A DNA stretch of 64,000 nucleotides from positions 1 to 64,000 of the forward strand of contig CAILZB010000058.1 of the NCBI GenBank assembly GCA_903838565.1, in the 5' to 3' direction. Position 1 is the stretch's first letter, and each line of letters starts with the position of its first letter. Shown here in pieces: positions 46,633-55,875 of this stretch. This stretch comes from an uncultured beta proteobacterium. Lineage in GTDB: Bacteria; Pseudomonadota; Gammaproteobacteria; Burkholderiales; Burkholderiaceae_C. Position numbers and translations under genes: made by a program. A model generated the notes under the pieces. The model worked only from the letters and a program-made list of their open reading frames with translations. It did no database searches and was not told the DNA's origin.

Positions 46633-47495
46633 GCCTGTGCCCTCTGCAGGCGCAGCGTGCTATTGATGGCCTGACTCAATTTGGCTGCATAGGATGGATC
46701 GGTGGCGTAGCCGGCGCGCTGCAGTCCGCTGGCGTAGGCGGTGACGGATCCGGTCTGCTGTCTTGCCTGCGCATAGCGCGGGCTGTTGTTGATCATCTTG
46801 GCGTAGTCCTGAAACGACGCTTCGTACGAGTCGTAGGCGCGAAACCGGGCCACGGTTTTTTGCGGCTGGCCATTGACGTATTCGGTGGTCGTGACCTCGG
46901 CCACCTTGCCGCTCCAGCCCGCTCCCGCCTTGATGCCGAACAGGTTGAACGAGGTGGAGCCGTCCGGCAGGCGGATTTCGTGTTGCCCCCAGGCGCTTTC
47001 GTGCCCGGCCTGGCCGATCATGAAGCCTGCGGGGATGCCGCTGCTTTGCTCCACCTTGGCCGCCACCGCGCTCATGCGCTGCACAAAGCCACTCTGGCTC
47101 ACGCTCGCCGCCGCACCCGGCACAGGAGGCAGCGTCACAGGTGCAAGCGGCAGCTTGGTGATTGTGCCCGGGCTTGCAGGCTGGGCCGCGCCCATCTGCT
47201 GCGAAAGCTGGCGTTCAATGGCTGCCGACAGACCGCCGGGTTTGCCCGACATCTGCACCGCCAGTTGCTGGTCCAGCAGGTCGGCGCCGAGGTCGCCCTG
47301 GGGGCCGTCGAGCATGCCCGACTTCTGGGTCGCGTCGCGCATGCTCTTGATGAGCTCGCGCATGAACAACGACTCGAATTGTTTGGCGGCTTCCTTGATC
47401 GACGCGGGGGTGGCCTGGCCGGCCTGCAGCTTGAGCGCGTTGAGCGATTTCGCATCCGCGGCGAGTGCGTTGGAAGAAACGGGGGCGATGCTCAT
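46629..47495 (-). CDS. flgJ: Flagellar peptidoglycan hydrolase FlgJ
   Basis: Dual-domain protein (288 residues). The N-terminal rod-capping domain (about 30-100, AAKQFESLFMRELIKSMR and the DLLDQQLAVQMS segment) precedes a Pro-rich linker. The C-terminal glucosaminidase-type domain (about 135-285) has a probable catalytic Glu166 in MIGQAGHESAWG. It opens the peptidoglycan for the rod. It shares one base with flgI and overlaps flgK by four. Confidence 0.95.
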   Translation of the reverse strand: MSIAPVSSNALAADAKSLNALKLQAGQATPASIKEAAKQFESLFMRELIKSMRDATQKSGMLDGPQGDLGADLLDQQLAVQMSGKPGGLSAAIERQLSQQMGAAQPASPGTITKLPLAPVTLPPVPGAAASVSQSGFVQRMSAVAAKVEQSSGIPAGFMIGQAGHESAWGQHEIRLPDGSTSFNLFGIKAGAGWSGKVAEVTTTEYVNGQPQKTVARFRAYDSYEASFQDYAKMINNSPRYAQARQQTGSVTAYASGLQRAGYATDPSYAAKLSQAINSTLRLQRAQA

Positions 47496-48640
47496 CAGAT
47501 CACCTCCAGCTCCGCATGGAGCGCGCCGGCGGCCTTGATCGCCTGCAGTATCGCCAGCAGGTCCTGCGGGGTTGCGCCCAGCGAGTTCAGCGCCCGCACC
47601 ACGTCCGTGAGCTGGGTCGAAGGCGGCACCTGGATCAGCATGCCGGGTTCGCTCTTGATCTGGATGTCGGCCTTTTCCGTGACCTTGGTCGTGCCGCCCG
47701 TGGACAGCGCATTGGGCTGGCTCACCGACGAGGTGGAGCTGATGCTGATCGACAGGTTGCCGTGGGCGACCGCGCAGGGCCCCAGTGTCACGGCCTGGTT
47801 CAGCACGATGGAGCCGGTGCGCGCGTTGATCACGACCCTGGCGGCCGGGATGGAGCGCTCCAGCGGCAGCTCTTCCAGCTGCGCGATGAAGGTGATGCGC
47901 GCGTCGGCCTCGGTCGGCGCCTTGACCTGAACCGTGCGCCCGTCCAGCGCCTTCGCCAGGCCTTCGCCCATTTGCGCGTTGATCACCTGTGCCACCTGGC
48001 GCGCGGTCTGGAAATCCGAGGCGCTCAGGTTCAGGTTGATGCTGTCGCCCTGCAGCAGCGGCGAGGGCACGGCGCGCTCCACCTGCGCGCCGCCGGGGAT
48101 GCGCCCGGCGTCCAGATGGTTCACCGTCACCTTGGAGCCGCCGGCCGATGCGCCGGCGCCGGCCACGACCAGGTTGCCCTGGGCCAGCGCATAGACTTCG
48201 CCGTCAGCGCCGCGCAGCGGTGTGGTGATGAGCATGCCGCCCTTGATCGATTTGGCGTTGCCCATGGAAGACACATTCACGTCGATGGTCTGTCCCGGCT
48301 GCGCAAATGCGGGCAGCTGCGCCGTCACCAGCACCGCCGCCACGTTCTTGATCTGCAACTGCGACGCCGCCGCTGCCGGCAGCGTGATGCCCATTTGCTG
48401 CAGGTAGTTCGCCAGACCCTGGGTGGTGTAGGCCATCTGTGTGGTCTGGTCGCCGGTGCCGTCCAGACCCACGACCAGGCCAAAGCCGGTCAGTTGGTTG
48501 CTGCGCACGCCTTGCACGCTGGCGACTTCCTTGATGCGCAAGCCCTGTGCGCTCGCCGGCTGCACCATGCCCACAATCAAGCCCACGGCCAGGAGCCAGA
48601 GGCGCAGGCGACGCGTGGGGGAGGAGGACGGGGAGTTCAT
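47495..48640 (-). CDS. flgI: Flagellar P-ring protein FlgI
   Basis: Periplasmic P-ring subunit (381 residues) with a signal peptide ending near Ala31 (VGMVQPASAQ). Family landmarks are GLRIKEVASVQGVRSNQL, GYGLVVGLDGTGDQ-like GFGLVVGLDGTGDQT, LANYLQQMGI, KNVAAVLVTAQLPAF and GTIVLNQ-like GSIVLNQAVTLGPCAVAHG. It forms the bushing around the rod in the peptidoglycan layer together with the FlgH L-ring. Confidence 0.97.
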   Translation of the reverse strand: MNSPSSSPTRRLRLWLLAVGLIVGMVQPASAQGLRIKEVASVQGVRSNQLTGFGLVVGLDGTGDQTTQMAYTTQGLANYLQQMGITLPAAAASQLQIKNVAAVLVTAQLPAFAQPGQTIDVNVSSMGNAKSIKGGMLITTPLRGADGEVYALAQGNLVVAGAGASAGGSKVTVNHLDAGRIPGGAQVERAVPSPLLQGDSINLNLSASDFQTARQVAQVINAQMGEGLAKALDGRTVQVKAPTEADARITFIAQLEELPLERSIPAARVVINARTGSIVLNQAVTLGPCAVAHGNLSISISSTSSVSQPNALSTGGTTKVTEKADIQIKSEPGMLIQVPPSTQLTDVVRALNSLGATPQDLLAILQAIKAAGALHAELEVI

Positions 48641-48698
48641 GGTGTTGACACGGGGTCGCTGGCGTGAAGGTGGGGGCTGGAGTTGATTGTGGAGCCGG

Positions 48699-49433
48699 CT
48701 AGAACGGCAGAACCGTCAAAAAGAAGCGCGACAACCAGCCAATTGTCTGGGCCTCTTCCTGAGCGCCGCGACCCTTGGATTCGATGCGCACGTTGGCGAC
48801 CTGGCTCGAATTGACGATGCTGCCCGGCTGCACCAGGCGCGGATCGACGGTGCCGGAGAAGCGCAGCACGTCCACGTTCTGGTTCACGCCAATCTGCTTG
48901 TCGCCCACCACCACCAGGTGCCCGTTGGGCAGCACTTCCACTACCACGGTGGTGATGGTTCCGGTGAAGGTGTTGGTGCTCTGCGTGCCGCCCTTGCCGG
49001 AGAAGCTGTTGCCCGATTTGGCGCCCACCCCCAGCTTGGCCAGGTCGTTGGCGCCCAGCAGCGGGAAGGCGGAAATGCTGGCGGAGTTGGCGGCCGAGCG
49101 ATCGATGGTGGAGAGCGAGGTCTGGCTGGCCGTGACGTTTTCCACGATCTGTATCGTCACCGTGTCCCCGACCAGGCTGGCGCGGATGTCCTCGAAGCCC
49201 GAGCGGAAGGTGGCCGTACGGAACAGGCTGCCGGTGGCCGGCGCCGGGGCCCTTGCGGCGGCTGCGGCAGCCGCAAGAACCGCGGGACGCGTTGCTGCCG
49301 ATTCCGCGAAGTCGACCGTGGGCGGCTGGGGCAGGTGCGAGCAAGCGCCGCACAGGGTCACCAGCAGGGCTGCGGCCCAGCGTGCCAGGCCCGGATGAGC
49401 GCGGTGGGCGGTGTGTGCACGAGCGGTTTTCAT
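48699..49433 (-). CDS. flgH: Flagellar L-ring lipoprotein FlgH
   Basis: Outer-membrane L-ring subunit (244 residues). A lipoprotein signal ends at LCGAC31. The mature part begins with an unusual 50-residue Ala/Pro-rich segment before the conserved SLFRTATFRSGFEDIRASLVGDTVTIQI. NGKGGTQSTN-like SGKGGTQSTNTFTGTIT, LPNGHLVVVGDKQIGVN and FSGTVDPRLVQPGSIV follow. It sits between flgG and flgI in the operon. Confidence 0.96.
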   Translation of the reverse strand: MKTARAHTAHRAHPGLARWAAALLVTLCGACSHLPQPPTVDFAESAATRPAVLAAAAAAARAPAPATGSLFRTATFRSGFEDIRASLVGDTVTIQIVENVTASQTSLSTIDRSAANSASISAFPLLGANDLAKLGVGAKSGNSFSGKGGTQSTNTFTGTITTVVVEVLPNGHLVVVGDKQIGVNQNVDVLRFSGTVDPRLVQPGSIVNSSQVANVRIESKGRGAQEEAQTIGWLSRFFLTVLPF

Positions 49434-49477
49434 GATGCGCGTCCTGTGGCGGGTTGGATGGGGTGAACGAAATCGCG

Positions 49478-50260
49478 TCAGAGTTGTCCGAGCTTTTGCA
49501 GCATCTGATCCGAGGTCTGAATCGCCTTGGAATTCATCTCGTAGGCGCGCTGGGTCTGGATCATGGTGACCAGTTCCTGCACCACGTTGACGTTGGAGGT
49601 TTCGACGAAGCCCTGCATCATCGTCCCCAGGCCGTTGGTGCCGGCGGTACCGCTGGCGGGCTGACCGGAAGCGGCCGTTTCGGTATAGAGGTTCTGACCC
49701 ATGGGCTGCAGGCCGGCCGGGTTGATGAAGTTGGCCAGCGCGATGGTTCCCACCGACTGCGGCGTGACGCTTCCCGGCACCGTGACGCTCACGGTGCCGT
49801 CGGTGCTGATGGTGACGCTTTGCGCGGTCGCCGGAATGGTGATGCCGTTGGCCACGGGCAGGCCGCTGGAGGTCACGAGCCGACCCTGCGAGTCCACCTG
49901 GAACGAACCGTCGCGCGTGTACGCCAGCGTGCCGTCGGTCTGCGTGACCTGGAAGAAGCCGTTGCCCTTGATCGCCACGTCCAGGTTGTTGCCGGACTGC
50001 GCCGGCGTGCCCTGCGCAAACGAGCGCGTCGTGGACACGACGCGCACGCCCAGACCCAGGTGCAGGCCCGTGGGCAACTGCGACTGTTCGGTGGCATTGG
50101 CGCCCACCTGGCGCAGGTTCTGGTACATCAGGTCTTCAAACACCGCGGTGCCGCGCTTGAAGCCGTTGGTGGAGACGTTGGCCAGATTGTTGGAGATGAC
50201 GTCGAGCTGGGTTTGCTGCGCCTCCATGCCGGTCTTGGATATCCACAGGGAGTTGATCAT
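49478..50260 (-). CDS. flgG: Flagellar distal rod protein FlgG
   Basis: Distal rod subunit (260 residues). The conserved N-terminus ([20 protein letters not shown], then [17 protein letters not shown]) and C-terminus ([31 protein letters not shown]) are both present, with [20 protein letters not shown] in the centre. It forms the part of the rod that passes through the P and L rings. Confidence 0.97.
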   Translation of the reverse strand: MINSLWISKTGMEAQQTQLDVISNNLANVSTNGFKRGTAVFEDLMYQNLRQVGANATEQSQLPTGLHLGLGVRVVSTTRSFAQGTPAQSGNNLDVAIKGNGFFQVTQTDGTLAYTRDGSFQVDSQGRLVTSSGLPVANGITIPATAQSVTISTDGTVSVTVPGSVTPQSVGTIALANFINPAGLQPMGQNLYTETAASGQPASGTAGTNGLGTMMQGFVETSNVNVVQELVTMIQTQRAYEMNSKAIQTSDQMLQKLGQL

Positions 50261-50304
50261 GGTGCTGCCTTTGAGGTTTGCGCTGTTGCTGACGACGCTG
50301 GAGA

Positions 50305-51045
50305 TCAGCCTTGCAGGCTGAGCAACTGGGTCGCGGATTTGTCGTTCGACTCGGCGCTTTGCATGAGGCGCATCTGAGCCTCGTACTGGCGCGCGCCCTG
50401 GATCATCTGGACCATGGTCTCGATCGAATTCACGTTCGAGCCTTCCAGCGCACCGGTCTGCAGCTTGGCGGTCGCGTCGGTCGGCAAGGGGTTGCCGGAG
50501 GTGGAGCGAAACAGGCCGTCGTCGCCGCGCTTGAGCGGGTCTTCGGCGCCGGGCGTGGCCATCTTGACGCGGCCCAGGCTGGCCGAGGGCTGATTCCCGA
50601 CCTTGGCCGTCACGGTGCCGTCCGTTCCCAGCGTGAGCGAGGCGCCAGGCGGAATGGCGATGGGCGAGCCCGAGTCGGACAGCACCGGCAGGCCGTTGGC
50701 CGTCACCAGGTTGCCTTCGGGCGATACCTCAAAGGCGCCGTTGCGGGTATAGGCCTCGGTTCCGTCCAGGGCTTGTACGCCAAACCAGGCGTTGCCCTGC
50801 GCCATCGCGTCCAGGTTGCGTCCGGTGTACTGGATCGGGCCGGCCGTGTCCTTGAAGCCCGCCGTGGCGGTCAGTGCAAACACGCGGGTGCTGGCGCCGT
50901 CGCCGCGCAGCGGGACCGAGCGGAAGGTGGCGATCTCGGCGCGAAAGCCGTTGGTCGATGCATTCGCCAGGTTGTTGGCAATGACCGCCTGGCGCTGCTC
51001 GGCAGCGTTCGCTCCCGTCATCGCGGTGTAGATCAGGTGGTCCAT
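50305..51045 (-). CDS. flgF: Flagellar rod protein FlgF
   Basis: Proximal rod subunit (246 residues). It begins with [19 protein letters not shown] and the [17 protein letters not shown] motif. [22 protein letters not shown] lies in the middle, and it ends with [29 protein letters not shown]. It is paralogous to the neighbouring flgG and flgE. Confidence 0.96.
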   Translation of the reverse strand: MDHLIYTAMTGANAAEQRQAVIANNLANASTNGFRAEIATFRSVPLRGDGASTRVFALTATAGFKDTAGPIQYTGRNLDAMAQGNAWFGVQALDGTEAYTRNGAFEVSPEGNLVTANGLPVLSDSGSPIAIPPGASLTLGTDGTVTAKVGNQPSASLGRVKMATPGAEDPLKRGDDGLFRSTSGNPLPTDATAKLQTGALEGSNVNSIETMVQMIQGARQYEAQMRLMQSAESNDKSATQLLSLQG

Positions 51046-51066
51046 GGCGCAGCTCCTGTTTCAGCG

Positions 51067-52362
51067 TTAACGCAGGTTCACCAGCGTGGACATCACCTGA
51101 TCCTGGGTCTTGATGGTCTGGGCGTTGGCCTGGTAGGAGCGCTGCGCCGTCATCATGTCCACCAGCGCCTTGGTCAGGTCCACGTTGGAGTCCTCCAGTG
51201 CGCCAGAAGTCAGCGAGCCGAAGCTGCCGGTTCCGGGCGCGCCCGAAACGGGCGTGCCAGAAGACGGTGTGCCCACCCACATGCCGCCGCTCATGGGCGA
51301 CAGGCCCTGCACGTTGGCGAAGGTGGCGAGCTGGATCTGGCCTGCTGGCACCTGCTTGCCGTTGTCGTAGCTGCCCATGATGACGCCCGAGGCGTCGATG
51401 TTGATGCTCGTGAGCTTGCCCGGCTTCTGTCCGTTCTGGCTCAGCGTGGAGACGGCAAAGCTGGTCCCGAACTGGCTTACCTTGGACAGGTCCAGCGTCG
51501 GGGCCGGAGCCAGGGCGCCGTTGACCGACGACATGGCCAGCGTCTGCGGCGTCAGGTAGGGGTTGGCGATCACCGTCGCCACGGGCGGAGCGCCGAGCAT
51601 GCGCGTCACCGTTGCGGCCAGATTGCCGGTCGCCGGGTTGAACTCCATCGGCCCGGACGCCAGCGCCTGGGGCGTGCTGGTGCCGCCCACCAGATCGTTG
51701 GTGTAGGGCTGCCAGGTGTTGAGTCCGGTCTTGGTGAAGTACAGGCTCACCGGAATCGGCACGCCCTGGCCGTCATAGGCGGTCAGCGCCGTGCCGTAGG
51801 TGGCCAGCGGCGGCACCAGCGTGGGCGGAGATACCACGGCGCTGCCGGTGGAGGCGACGGCCGTGGCGTCCAGGTTCAGCGATGCGGTCACGGTCGTGGT
51901 GGCGACGGCCGGAATGCCGCTGCCCGTGGGCAGCGACAACGGGCCCAGGCTGCCGCCTGGCAGGATGGCTCCCGTGGTGGGATCGGGGCCGATGCCCAGC
52001 AACTTGGCGCCCGCGTTGGTGACGATGTTGCCGTTCACATCCTGCTTGAATGCGCCGTCGCGGGTGTAGGCCATGGAGCCGCTGGCCGTGGTGAGCTGGA
52101 AGAAGCCGCTGTTGTTGATGGCCACGTCCAGCGGGTTGCCGGTGGAGGAGATGTTGCCCTGGCTGAACTGCTGCGACACCGCTGCCACCGTGACCCCGAT
52201 GCCCGCGCCCGAGTTGCCGCCCAGCGAGGAGGCGTACAGGTCGGCGAATTCGGCGCGCGACGCCTTCATTCCGGTGGTGTTGGCGTTGGCGATGTTGTTG
52301 CCGATGACATCCAGATTTTGGCTGGATGCGCTCAAACCGGACAGGCCTTGTTGAAAACTCAT
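51067..52362 (-). CDS. flgE: Flagellar hook protein FlgE
   Basis: Hook subunit (431 residues). The N-terminus SFQQGLSGLSASSQNLDVIG and NNIANANTTGMKASRAEFAD, and the C-terminus DSNVDLTKALVDMMTAQRSY, QANAQTIKTQDQVMSTLVNL, form the conserved core. Between them are the variable hook domains (INNSGFFQLTTASGSMAYTR and a Thr/Val-rich region). flgD, which caps the growing hook, is directly upstream. Confidence 0.97.
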   Translation of the reverse strand: MSFQQGLSGLSASSQNLDVIGNNIANANTTGMKASRAEFADLYASSLGGNSGAGIGVTVAAVSQQFSQGNISSTGNPLDVAINNSGFFQLTTASGSMAYTRDGAFKQDVNGNIVTNAGAKLLGIGPDPTTGAILPGGSLGPLSLPTGSGIPAVATTTVTASLNLDATAVASTGSAVVSPPTLVPPLATYGTALTAYDGQGVPIPVSLYFTKTGLNTWQPYTNDLVGGTSTPQALASGPMEFNPATGNLAATVTRMLGAPPVATVIANPYLTPQTLAMSSVNGALAPAPTLDLSKVSQFGTSFAVSTLSQNGQKPGKLTSINIDASGVIMGSYDNGKQVPAGQIQLATFANVQGLSPMSGGMWVGTPSSGTPVSGAPGTGSFGSLTSGALEDSNVDLTKALVDMMTAQRSYQANAQTIKTQDQVMSTLVNLR

Positions 52363-52410
52363 GATGCTCTCCTGGGAGGGTTAAACCGTAGGCTGCTTGC
52401 AGAAACTGAA

Positions 52411-53076
52411 CTAGAGAATGGAGACGATGTCGCTGTAGGCGACCGGGCTGGACTGTCCAAGCAGACCCAGACTAAGCCCGTTGGCGCTGGGGTTGGCGGA
52501 GACGACCGTGGCCTGCATCAGCGGCGTGGCTACGACGGCCTGGCCGGCAGCGGTGGCCGTGATCTTGAAGCTCAGATCGGTCCGTCCGGCATAGCTGCCC
52601 GCGTCCCAGGAGAATGGAACCTGGCCCGCACTCTGCGGCCCCAGCTTGATCGTGTCCAGCACCTGCCCGCCGGCGGTCGTGACGCTGATCGACACCGCGT
52701 CGGCGTTGCTCGACAGATTGACGGCGCCCTTGCCCACGCCCGCGTTGAGCGCCAGGTTGGAGCCATTCACGATCACGTCGTGGCCCACGATGGAGGCGCC
52801 CTGCAGCGCCTGCATTGCGGAAAACTGCGTGGACATGCTCTGCACCGTGGCGTTGAGCTTGTCGATGCCGCTGACCATGTTGAGCTGCGCCATCTGCGTC
52901 GTCATCTGGGCGTTGTCCATCGGGTTCATCGGGTCCTGGCTGTTGAGCTGCGCCACCAGAAGCTTGAGAAAGTTGGCTTGCGTGGCGGCCGGACTGCTGC
53001 CGCTGCTGGCCGCGCTGGCAACGGCGTTGGCGGTGGACTGCGCGCTGCTGGTGGAGTTGACGGAGGTGATGGACAT
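52411..53076 (-). CDS. flgD: Flagellar hook capping protein FlgD
   Basis: Hook-assembly scaffold (221 residues). The conserved N-terminal region ATQANFLKLLVAQLNSQDPM, NPMDNAQMTTQMAQLNMVSG is followed by the FlgD Ig-like and tudor-like domains (GSNLALNAGVGKGAVNL, VPFSWDAGSYAGRTDLSFKI). It guides FlgE polymerisation and is released when the hook is done. Confidence 0.95.
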   Translation of the reverse strand: MSITSVNSTSSAQSTANAVASAASSGSSPAATQANFLKLLVAQLNSQDPMNPMDNAQMTTQMAQLNMVSGIDKLNATVQSMSTQFSAMQALQGASIVGHDVIVNGSNLALNAGVGKGAVNLSSNADAVSISVTTAGGQVLDTIKLGPQSAGQVPFSWDAGSYAGRTDLSFKITATAAGQAVVATPLMQATVVSANPSANGLSLGLLGQSSPVAYSDIVSIL

Positions 53077-53094
53077 GGTGTTCTTTCAATGAGC

Positions 53095-53499
53095 CTATTG
53101 GCCGATTTGCAGGGTCTTGAGCAGCAGCGACTTGGCGGTGTTCATGACCTCGACGTTGTTCTGGTAGGAGCGCGAGGCGGAGATCATGTTGACCATTTCT
53201 TCCACCGAATTCACGTTCGAATGCGTCACATAGCCTTGCGCATCGGCGTTCGGGTTGCTCGGGTCGAGGATCTTCTGTCCCGGAACCTGGCTCTCGTTGA
53301 TGCCGTTGACGCGCACGCCGGCAGAGGCGTCGGAGCCCATGAGCGCGGTCTGGAACACGACCTGGCGCGCCTTGTAGGCCTGGCCGTCGGGGCCGGCGAC
53401 GGCGTCGACGTTGGCCAGGTTGCTTGCGACCACGTTGAGGCGCTGTGCCTGGGCGCTGATGGCGCTGCCCGAGACGTTGAAGATGGAAAACATGGACAT
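53095..53499 (-). CDS. flgC: Flagellar proximal rod protein FlgC
   Basis: Small rod subunit (134 residues, the usual length). The N-terminus MSMFSIFNVSGSAISAQAQR, LNVVASNLANVDAVAGPDG and the C-terminus YVTHSNVNSVEEMVNMISAS, RSYQNNVEVMNTAKSLLLKT are typical of FlgC. Confidence 0.96.
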   Translation of the reverse strand: MSMFSIFNVSGSAISAQAQRLNVVASNLANVDAVAGPDGQAYKARQVVFQTALMGSDASAGVRVNGINESQVPGQKILDPSNPNADAQGYVTHSNVNSVEEMVNMISASRSYQNNVEVMNTAKSLLLKTLQIGQ

Positions 53500-53525
53500 G
53501 GCATTCTCCTAAGGTCCGGGCGGGC

Positions 53526-53957
53526 TCATTGCCCCTGGATGGCTGCCAGCAGGGTCTTGGCGTCGTTGTTGATGAAGCGCAGCGTGGCCTCGTAGCGCAC
53601 GGTGTTGTCGACAAAGCTGGCGCGTTCGCGGTCCAGGTCGACCGAGTTGTTGTCCATGCTGGGCTGGGTTTGCACCGTGTAGCCCAGTTGCCCGGCCGAG
53701 CCGAGCTGCAGCGTCGAGTTCGAAAGCGAACCCATGGGAATGTGGCCGGCCTGCGTAGTCGAGGGGCTCATACCCAGTGACAGACCGCTTTGCTGGGCCA
53801 TGGCGTTGCCCATGGCTTGCTTGAAGTTCAGGTCGCGCGCCACATAGCCAGGGGTGTCGGCGTTGGCGATGTTGCTGGCGATGATTTGCTGGCGCTGGGC
53901 ACGCAATACCAGTGCCTTGGCATGGAAATCCAGATCGGCAGTCATCTTGTTCAGCAT
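53526..53957 (-). CDS. flgB: Flagellar proximal rod protein FlgB
   Basis: First gene of the leftward flg operon (143 residues). It has the rod-protein motif QRQQIIASNIANADTPGYVA and the C-terminal VDLDRERASFVDNTVRYEAT. FlgB is thought to be the rod part nearest to the MS ring. Its start faces flgA across a 215-base divergent region. Confidence 0.96.
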   Translation of the reverse strand: MLNKMTADLDFHAKALVLRAQRQQIIASNIANADTPGYVARDLNFKQAMGNAMAQQSGLSLGMSPSTTQAGHIPMGSLSNSTLQLGSAGQLGYTVQTQPSMDNNSVDLDRERASFVDNTVRYEATLRFINNDAKTLLAAIQGQ

Positions 53958-54026
53958 GTCGCACCTCGCGTGTTCTTCAGTCCCTGATATCCGTGTGTCG
54001 CCGCTTTGGGGCGTGAACAGATTATT

Positions 54027-54045
54027 CGGAAAACTTTAATTTCCG
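54027..54045. promoter_or_regulatory. Inverted repeat in the flgB-flgA divergent region
   Basis: CGGAAA (54027-54032) and TTTCCG (54040-54045) are separated by seven bases, 70 bases from the flgB start and 128 from the flgA start. The minus strand of the spacer contains TAAAGTTT, a sigma-28-like -35, but no matching -10 was found. It is a candidate site for a flagellar master regulator. Confidence 0.35.
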
Positions 54046-54172
54046 ATGGCGCAATCAAGGGGGTGAAGCCCGCTTTGTTTGGCGCTTCAGTGCAGCACGA
54101 GCGGACTACAGTTTGGAGCGTGTACCAGTGCCTCCTCGGCACGACGCCACGCCACATTTCAGAAAGCCGATC

Positions 54173-54907
54173 ATGAAACGCACCGCACATTTCAAACCCC
54201 TGGCGCTGGTCTGCCTGGCGTGTGCCTGGCTGTTGTGCCTGGCCGCGTCGGCCTCGGCACAGGATCTGGTGGCCAACGCCGATGCGATGGCGCTCACGCA
54301 GCGCTGGCTCGACGCCGCCGTGCGTCAGCCAGCCAAGTCTGAATCTCCGCTGCGGCTGGAAGTGAACGTGGGCAATCTGGACTCCCGGTTGCGTCTGGCC
54401 CCCTGCGCCGAGATCGAACCCTATTTGCCGGTCAACACCAGCCTTTGGGGGAAGACGCGCGTGGGCTTGCGCTGTCTCAAGGGGACGAGCCGCTGGAATG
54501 TGTTCCTGCCAGTCACGGTCAAGGCGTTCGGTCCGGCCTGGGTGCTGCGCGGCGCAGTCGCTCCCGGCAGCACGATACGGGAGGAAGACGCCATGGCGGC
54601 CGAAGTGGATTGGGCCAGCGAGCCGTCTCCCATCATCCGGGACGCGGCCCAATGGGTCGGCAAAGTGGCGGCCTACTCGCTGTCGGCGGGGCAACCGCTG
54701 CGCCAGGCGATGATCCGGCCGGCCCAGGCCTTTGCTGCCGGCGCGTCGATTCGCGTGCTGGCGCAAGGGCAGGGATTCAGCATCAGCTCTGACGGTCAGG
54801 CCCTCAGTCCGGGCATCGTGGGCCAGTTGGCGCGGGTGAGAACCGAGGCTGGAAAGGTGGTTTCCGGCACGGTTCTGGATACCCATACAGTGGAAATCTC
54901 CTTGTAA
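54173..54907 (+). CDS. flgA: Flagellar P-ring assembly chaperone FlgA
   Basis: Periplasmic chaperone for P-ring formation (244 residues from the ATG at 54173). The signal peptide ends near Ala29 (LCLAASASAQ). The SAF-like C-terminal domain has VLRGAVAPGSTIREEDAMAA, SLSAGQPLRQAMIRPAQAFA, GASIRVLAQGQGFSIS and the family ending SGTVLDTHTVEISL. A TTG 60 bases upstream could extend the frame, but the added segment is not signal-like. Confidence 0.95.
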   Translation: MKRTAHFKPLALVCLACAWLLCLAASASAQDLVANADAMALTQRWLDAAVRQPAKSESPLRLEVNVGNLDSRLRLAPCAEIEPYLPVNTSLWGKTRVGLRCLKGTSRWNVFLPVTVKAFGPAWVLRGAVAPGSTIREEDAMAAEVDWASEPSPIIRDAAQWVGKVAAYSLSAGQPLRQAMIRPAQAFAAGASIRVLAQGQGFSISSDGQALSPGIVGQLARVRTEAGKVVSGTVLDTHTVEISL

Positions 54908-54929
54908 GGCCGAAATTTTCCAAAAGAGC

Positions 54930-54956
54930 TAAAGCTTGAACGCAATCCGTCGATAC
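54930..54956 (+). promoter_or_regulatory. Sigma-28 (FliA) promoter of flgM
   Basis: TAAAGCTT (54930-54937), 11 spacer bases, then GTCGATAC (54949-54956). The flagellar sigma-28 consensus is TAAAGTTT, N11, GCCGATAA, so 13 of 16 positions agree with exact spacing. It lies 41 bases before the flgM ATG and gives FliA control over its own anti-sigma gene. Confidence 0.8.
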
Positions 54957-54997
54957 AGTCTGCAAGAACGCCTCAATGGGCGAAATTGGAGAGTGTC

Positions 54998-55339
54998 ATG
55001 AAAGAAGTAAGCCGAATACCTGTTACTCCACCCCCCGTGGTGAGCAACGGCCAGCGCCCGGACAAGGCTGGAACGGTTGCGGACAACTCTCCAGACAAGA
55101 CACAGAAATCCGCCCCCGCGCCAGCAACGGCCAACTCGACGCCGACCAAGGTCACGATGACCGAGGTGGCCCACCAGATGGTGCAGTCACGCCAAGTCAG
55201 CGCGGCCGACGTCGATCAGAAGAAAGTGGACGCGGTGCGCAGCGCGATCGAAAAGAAAACCTTCAAGGTGAATGCCGAGGCGATTGCCGACAAGATGCTG
55301 TCCACCGCCGAGGAAATGCTGCAGAAAAGAACCCACTGA
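54998..55339 (+). CDS. flgM: Anti-sigma-28 factor FlgM
   Basis: Small, largely unfolded inhibitor of FliA that is exported when the hook is complete (113 residues from the ATG at 54998). The N-terminal 55 residues are Pro/Ser/Lys-rich. The conserved helices lie in the C-terminal half (VDQKKVDAVRSAIEKKTFKV, NAEAIADKMLSTAEEML). A TTG 12 bases upstream also opens the frame, but GGAGAG just before the ATG supports the later start. Confidence 0.92.
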   Translation: MKEVSRIPVTPPPVVSNGQRPDKAGTVADNSPDKTQKSAPAPATANSTPTKVTMTEVAHQMVQSRQVSAADVDQKKVDAVRSAIEKKTFKVNAEAIADKMLSTAEEMLQKRTH

Positions 55340-55354
55340 ACCGATCGAGCAACC

Positions 55355-55753
55355 ATGGCCGCACCTGTACCCCGCAAACCCTCCGAATTTGATGCGACGC
55401 TGACGCGGGTGGAGCAGGCCTTGGCCGAGGTGGGCGCGCATCTGGCCGACGGCCAGGCGGGCGAACTGGAAATGGCTTGCCAGACCCTGCAAGGCGCGAT
55501 GCTCGACTGCTCGCGCGTGGACCCGCGCTGGCTGCAGTCCGTGTCGTCCGACGCGACGTTGAAGGCGCGTTTGAAGGTGGTGCGCGCGGGCATCGCCCAG
55601 GTGCGCGAGAACATGGCGCGCCGGGCCGCTGCGGTGCAGCGCTCGCTGCAAATCCTGCTGCCGACTAACGGCGCTACCACCTACGGCCGCGGCCCTGCGG
55701 CCTACGGCGCCGGGCAGAAATCGCTCGCATCGTTTACATCTCTATCCGCTTAG
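55355..55753 (+). CDS. flgN: Probable FlgN-family export chaperone
   Basis: The 132-residue helical protein lies 15 bases after flgM, where flgN is expected. FlgN escorts FlgK and FlgL to the export gate. Sequence similarity is weak, as usual for this family: leading helices (DATLTRVEQALAEVGAHLAD) and a central LKVVRAGIAQVRENMARRAAA. The C-terminal 30 residues (GRGPAAYGAGQKSLASFTS) are low complexity. The call rests mainly on position and length. Confidence 0.75.
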   Translation: MAAPVPRKPSEFDATLTRVEQALAEVGAHLADGQAGELEMACQTLQGAMLDCSRVDPRWLQSVSSDATLKARLKVVRAGIAQVRENMARRAAAVQRSLQILLPTNGATTYGRGPAAYGAGQKSLASFTSLSA

Positions 55754-55875
55754 GTTGGGGGGTCGGGTCTTGCGCCGACTTGCGCGCCTTTGCCGGGGTT
55801 TCGTCGCGGCGGATGCGGTGGTCTTGTTCGATCCGGATTTGCACCCGAGGCATGCCGGGTCTCGCCCCGGCGGGC

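Noticed and set aside
50311-53595. 1094-residue open frame antisense to flgF, flgE, flgD and flgC
   Set aside because: Antisense shadow with low-complexity Gly/Arg/His sequence and no ribosome-binding site or domains.
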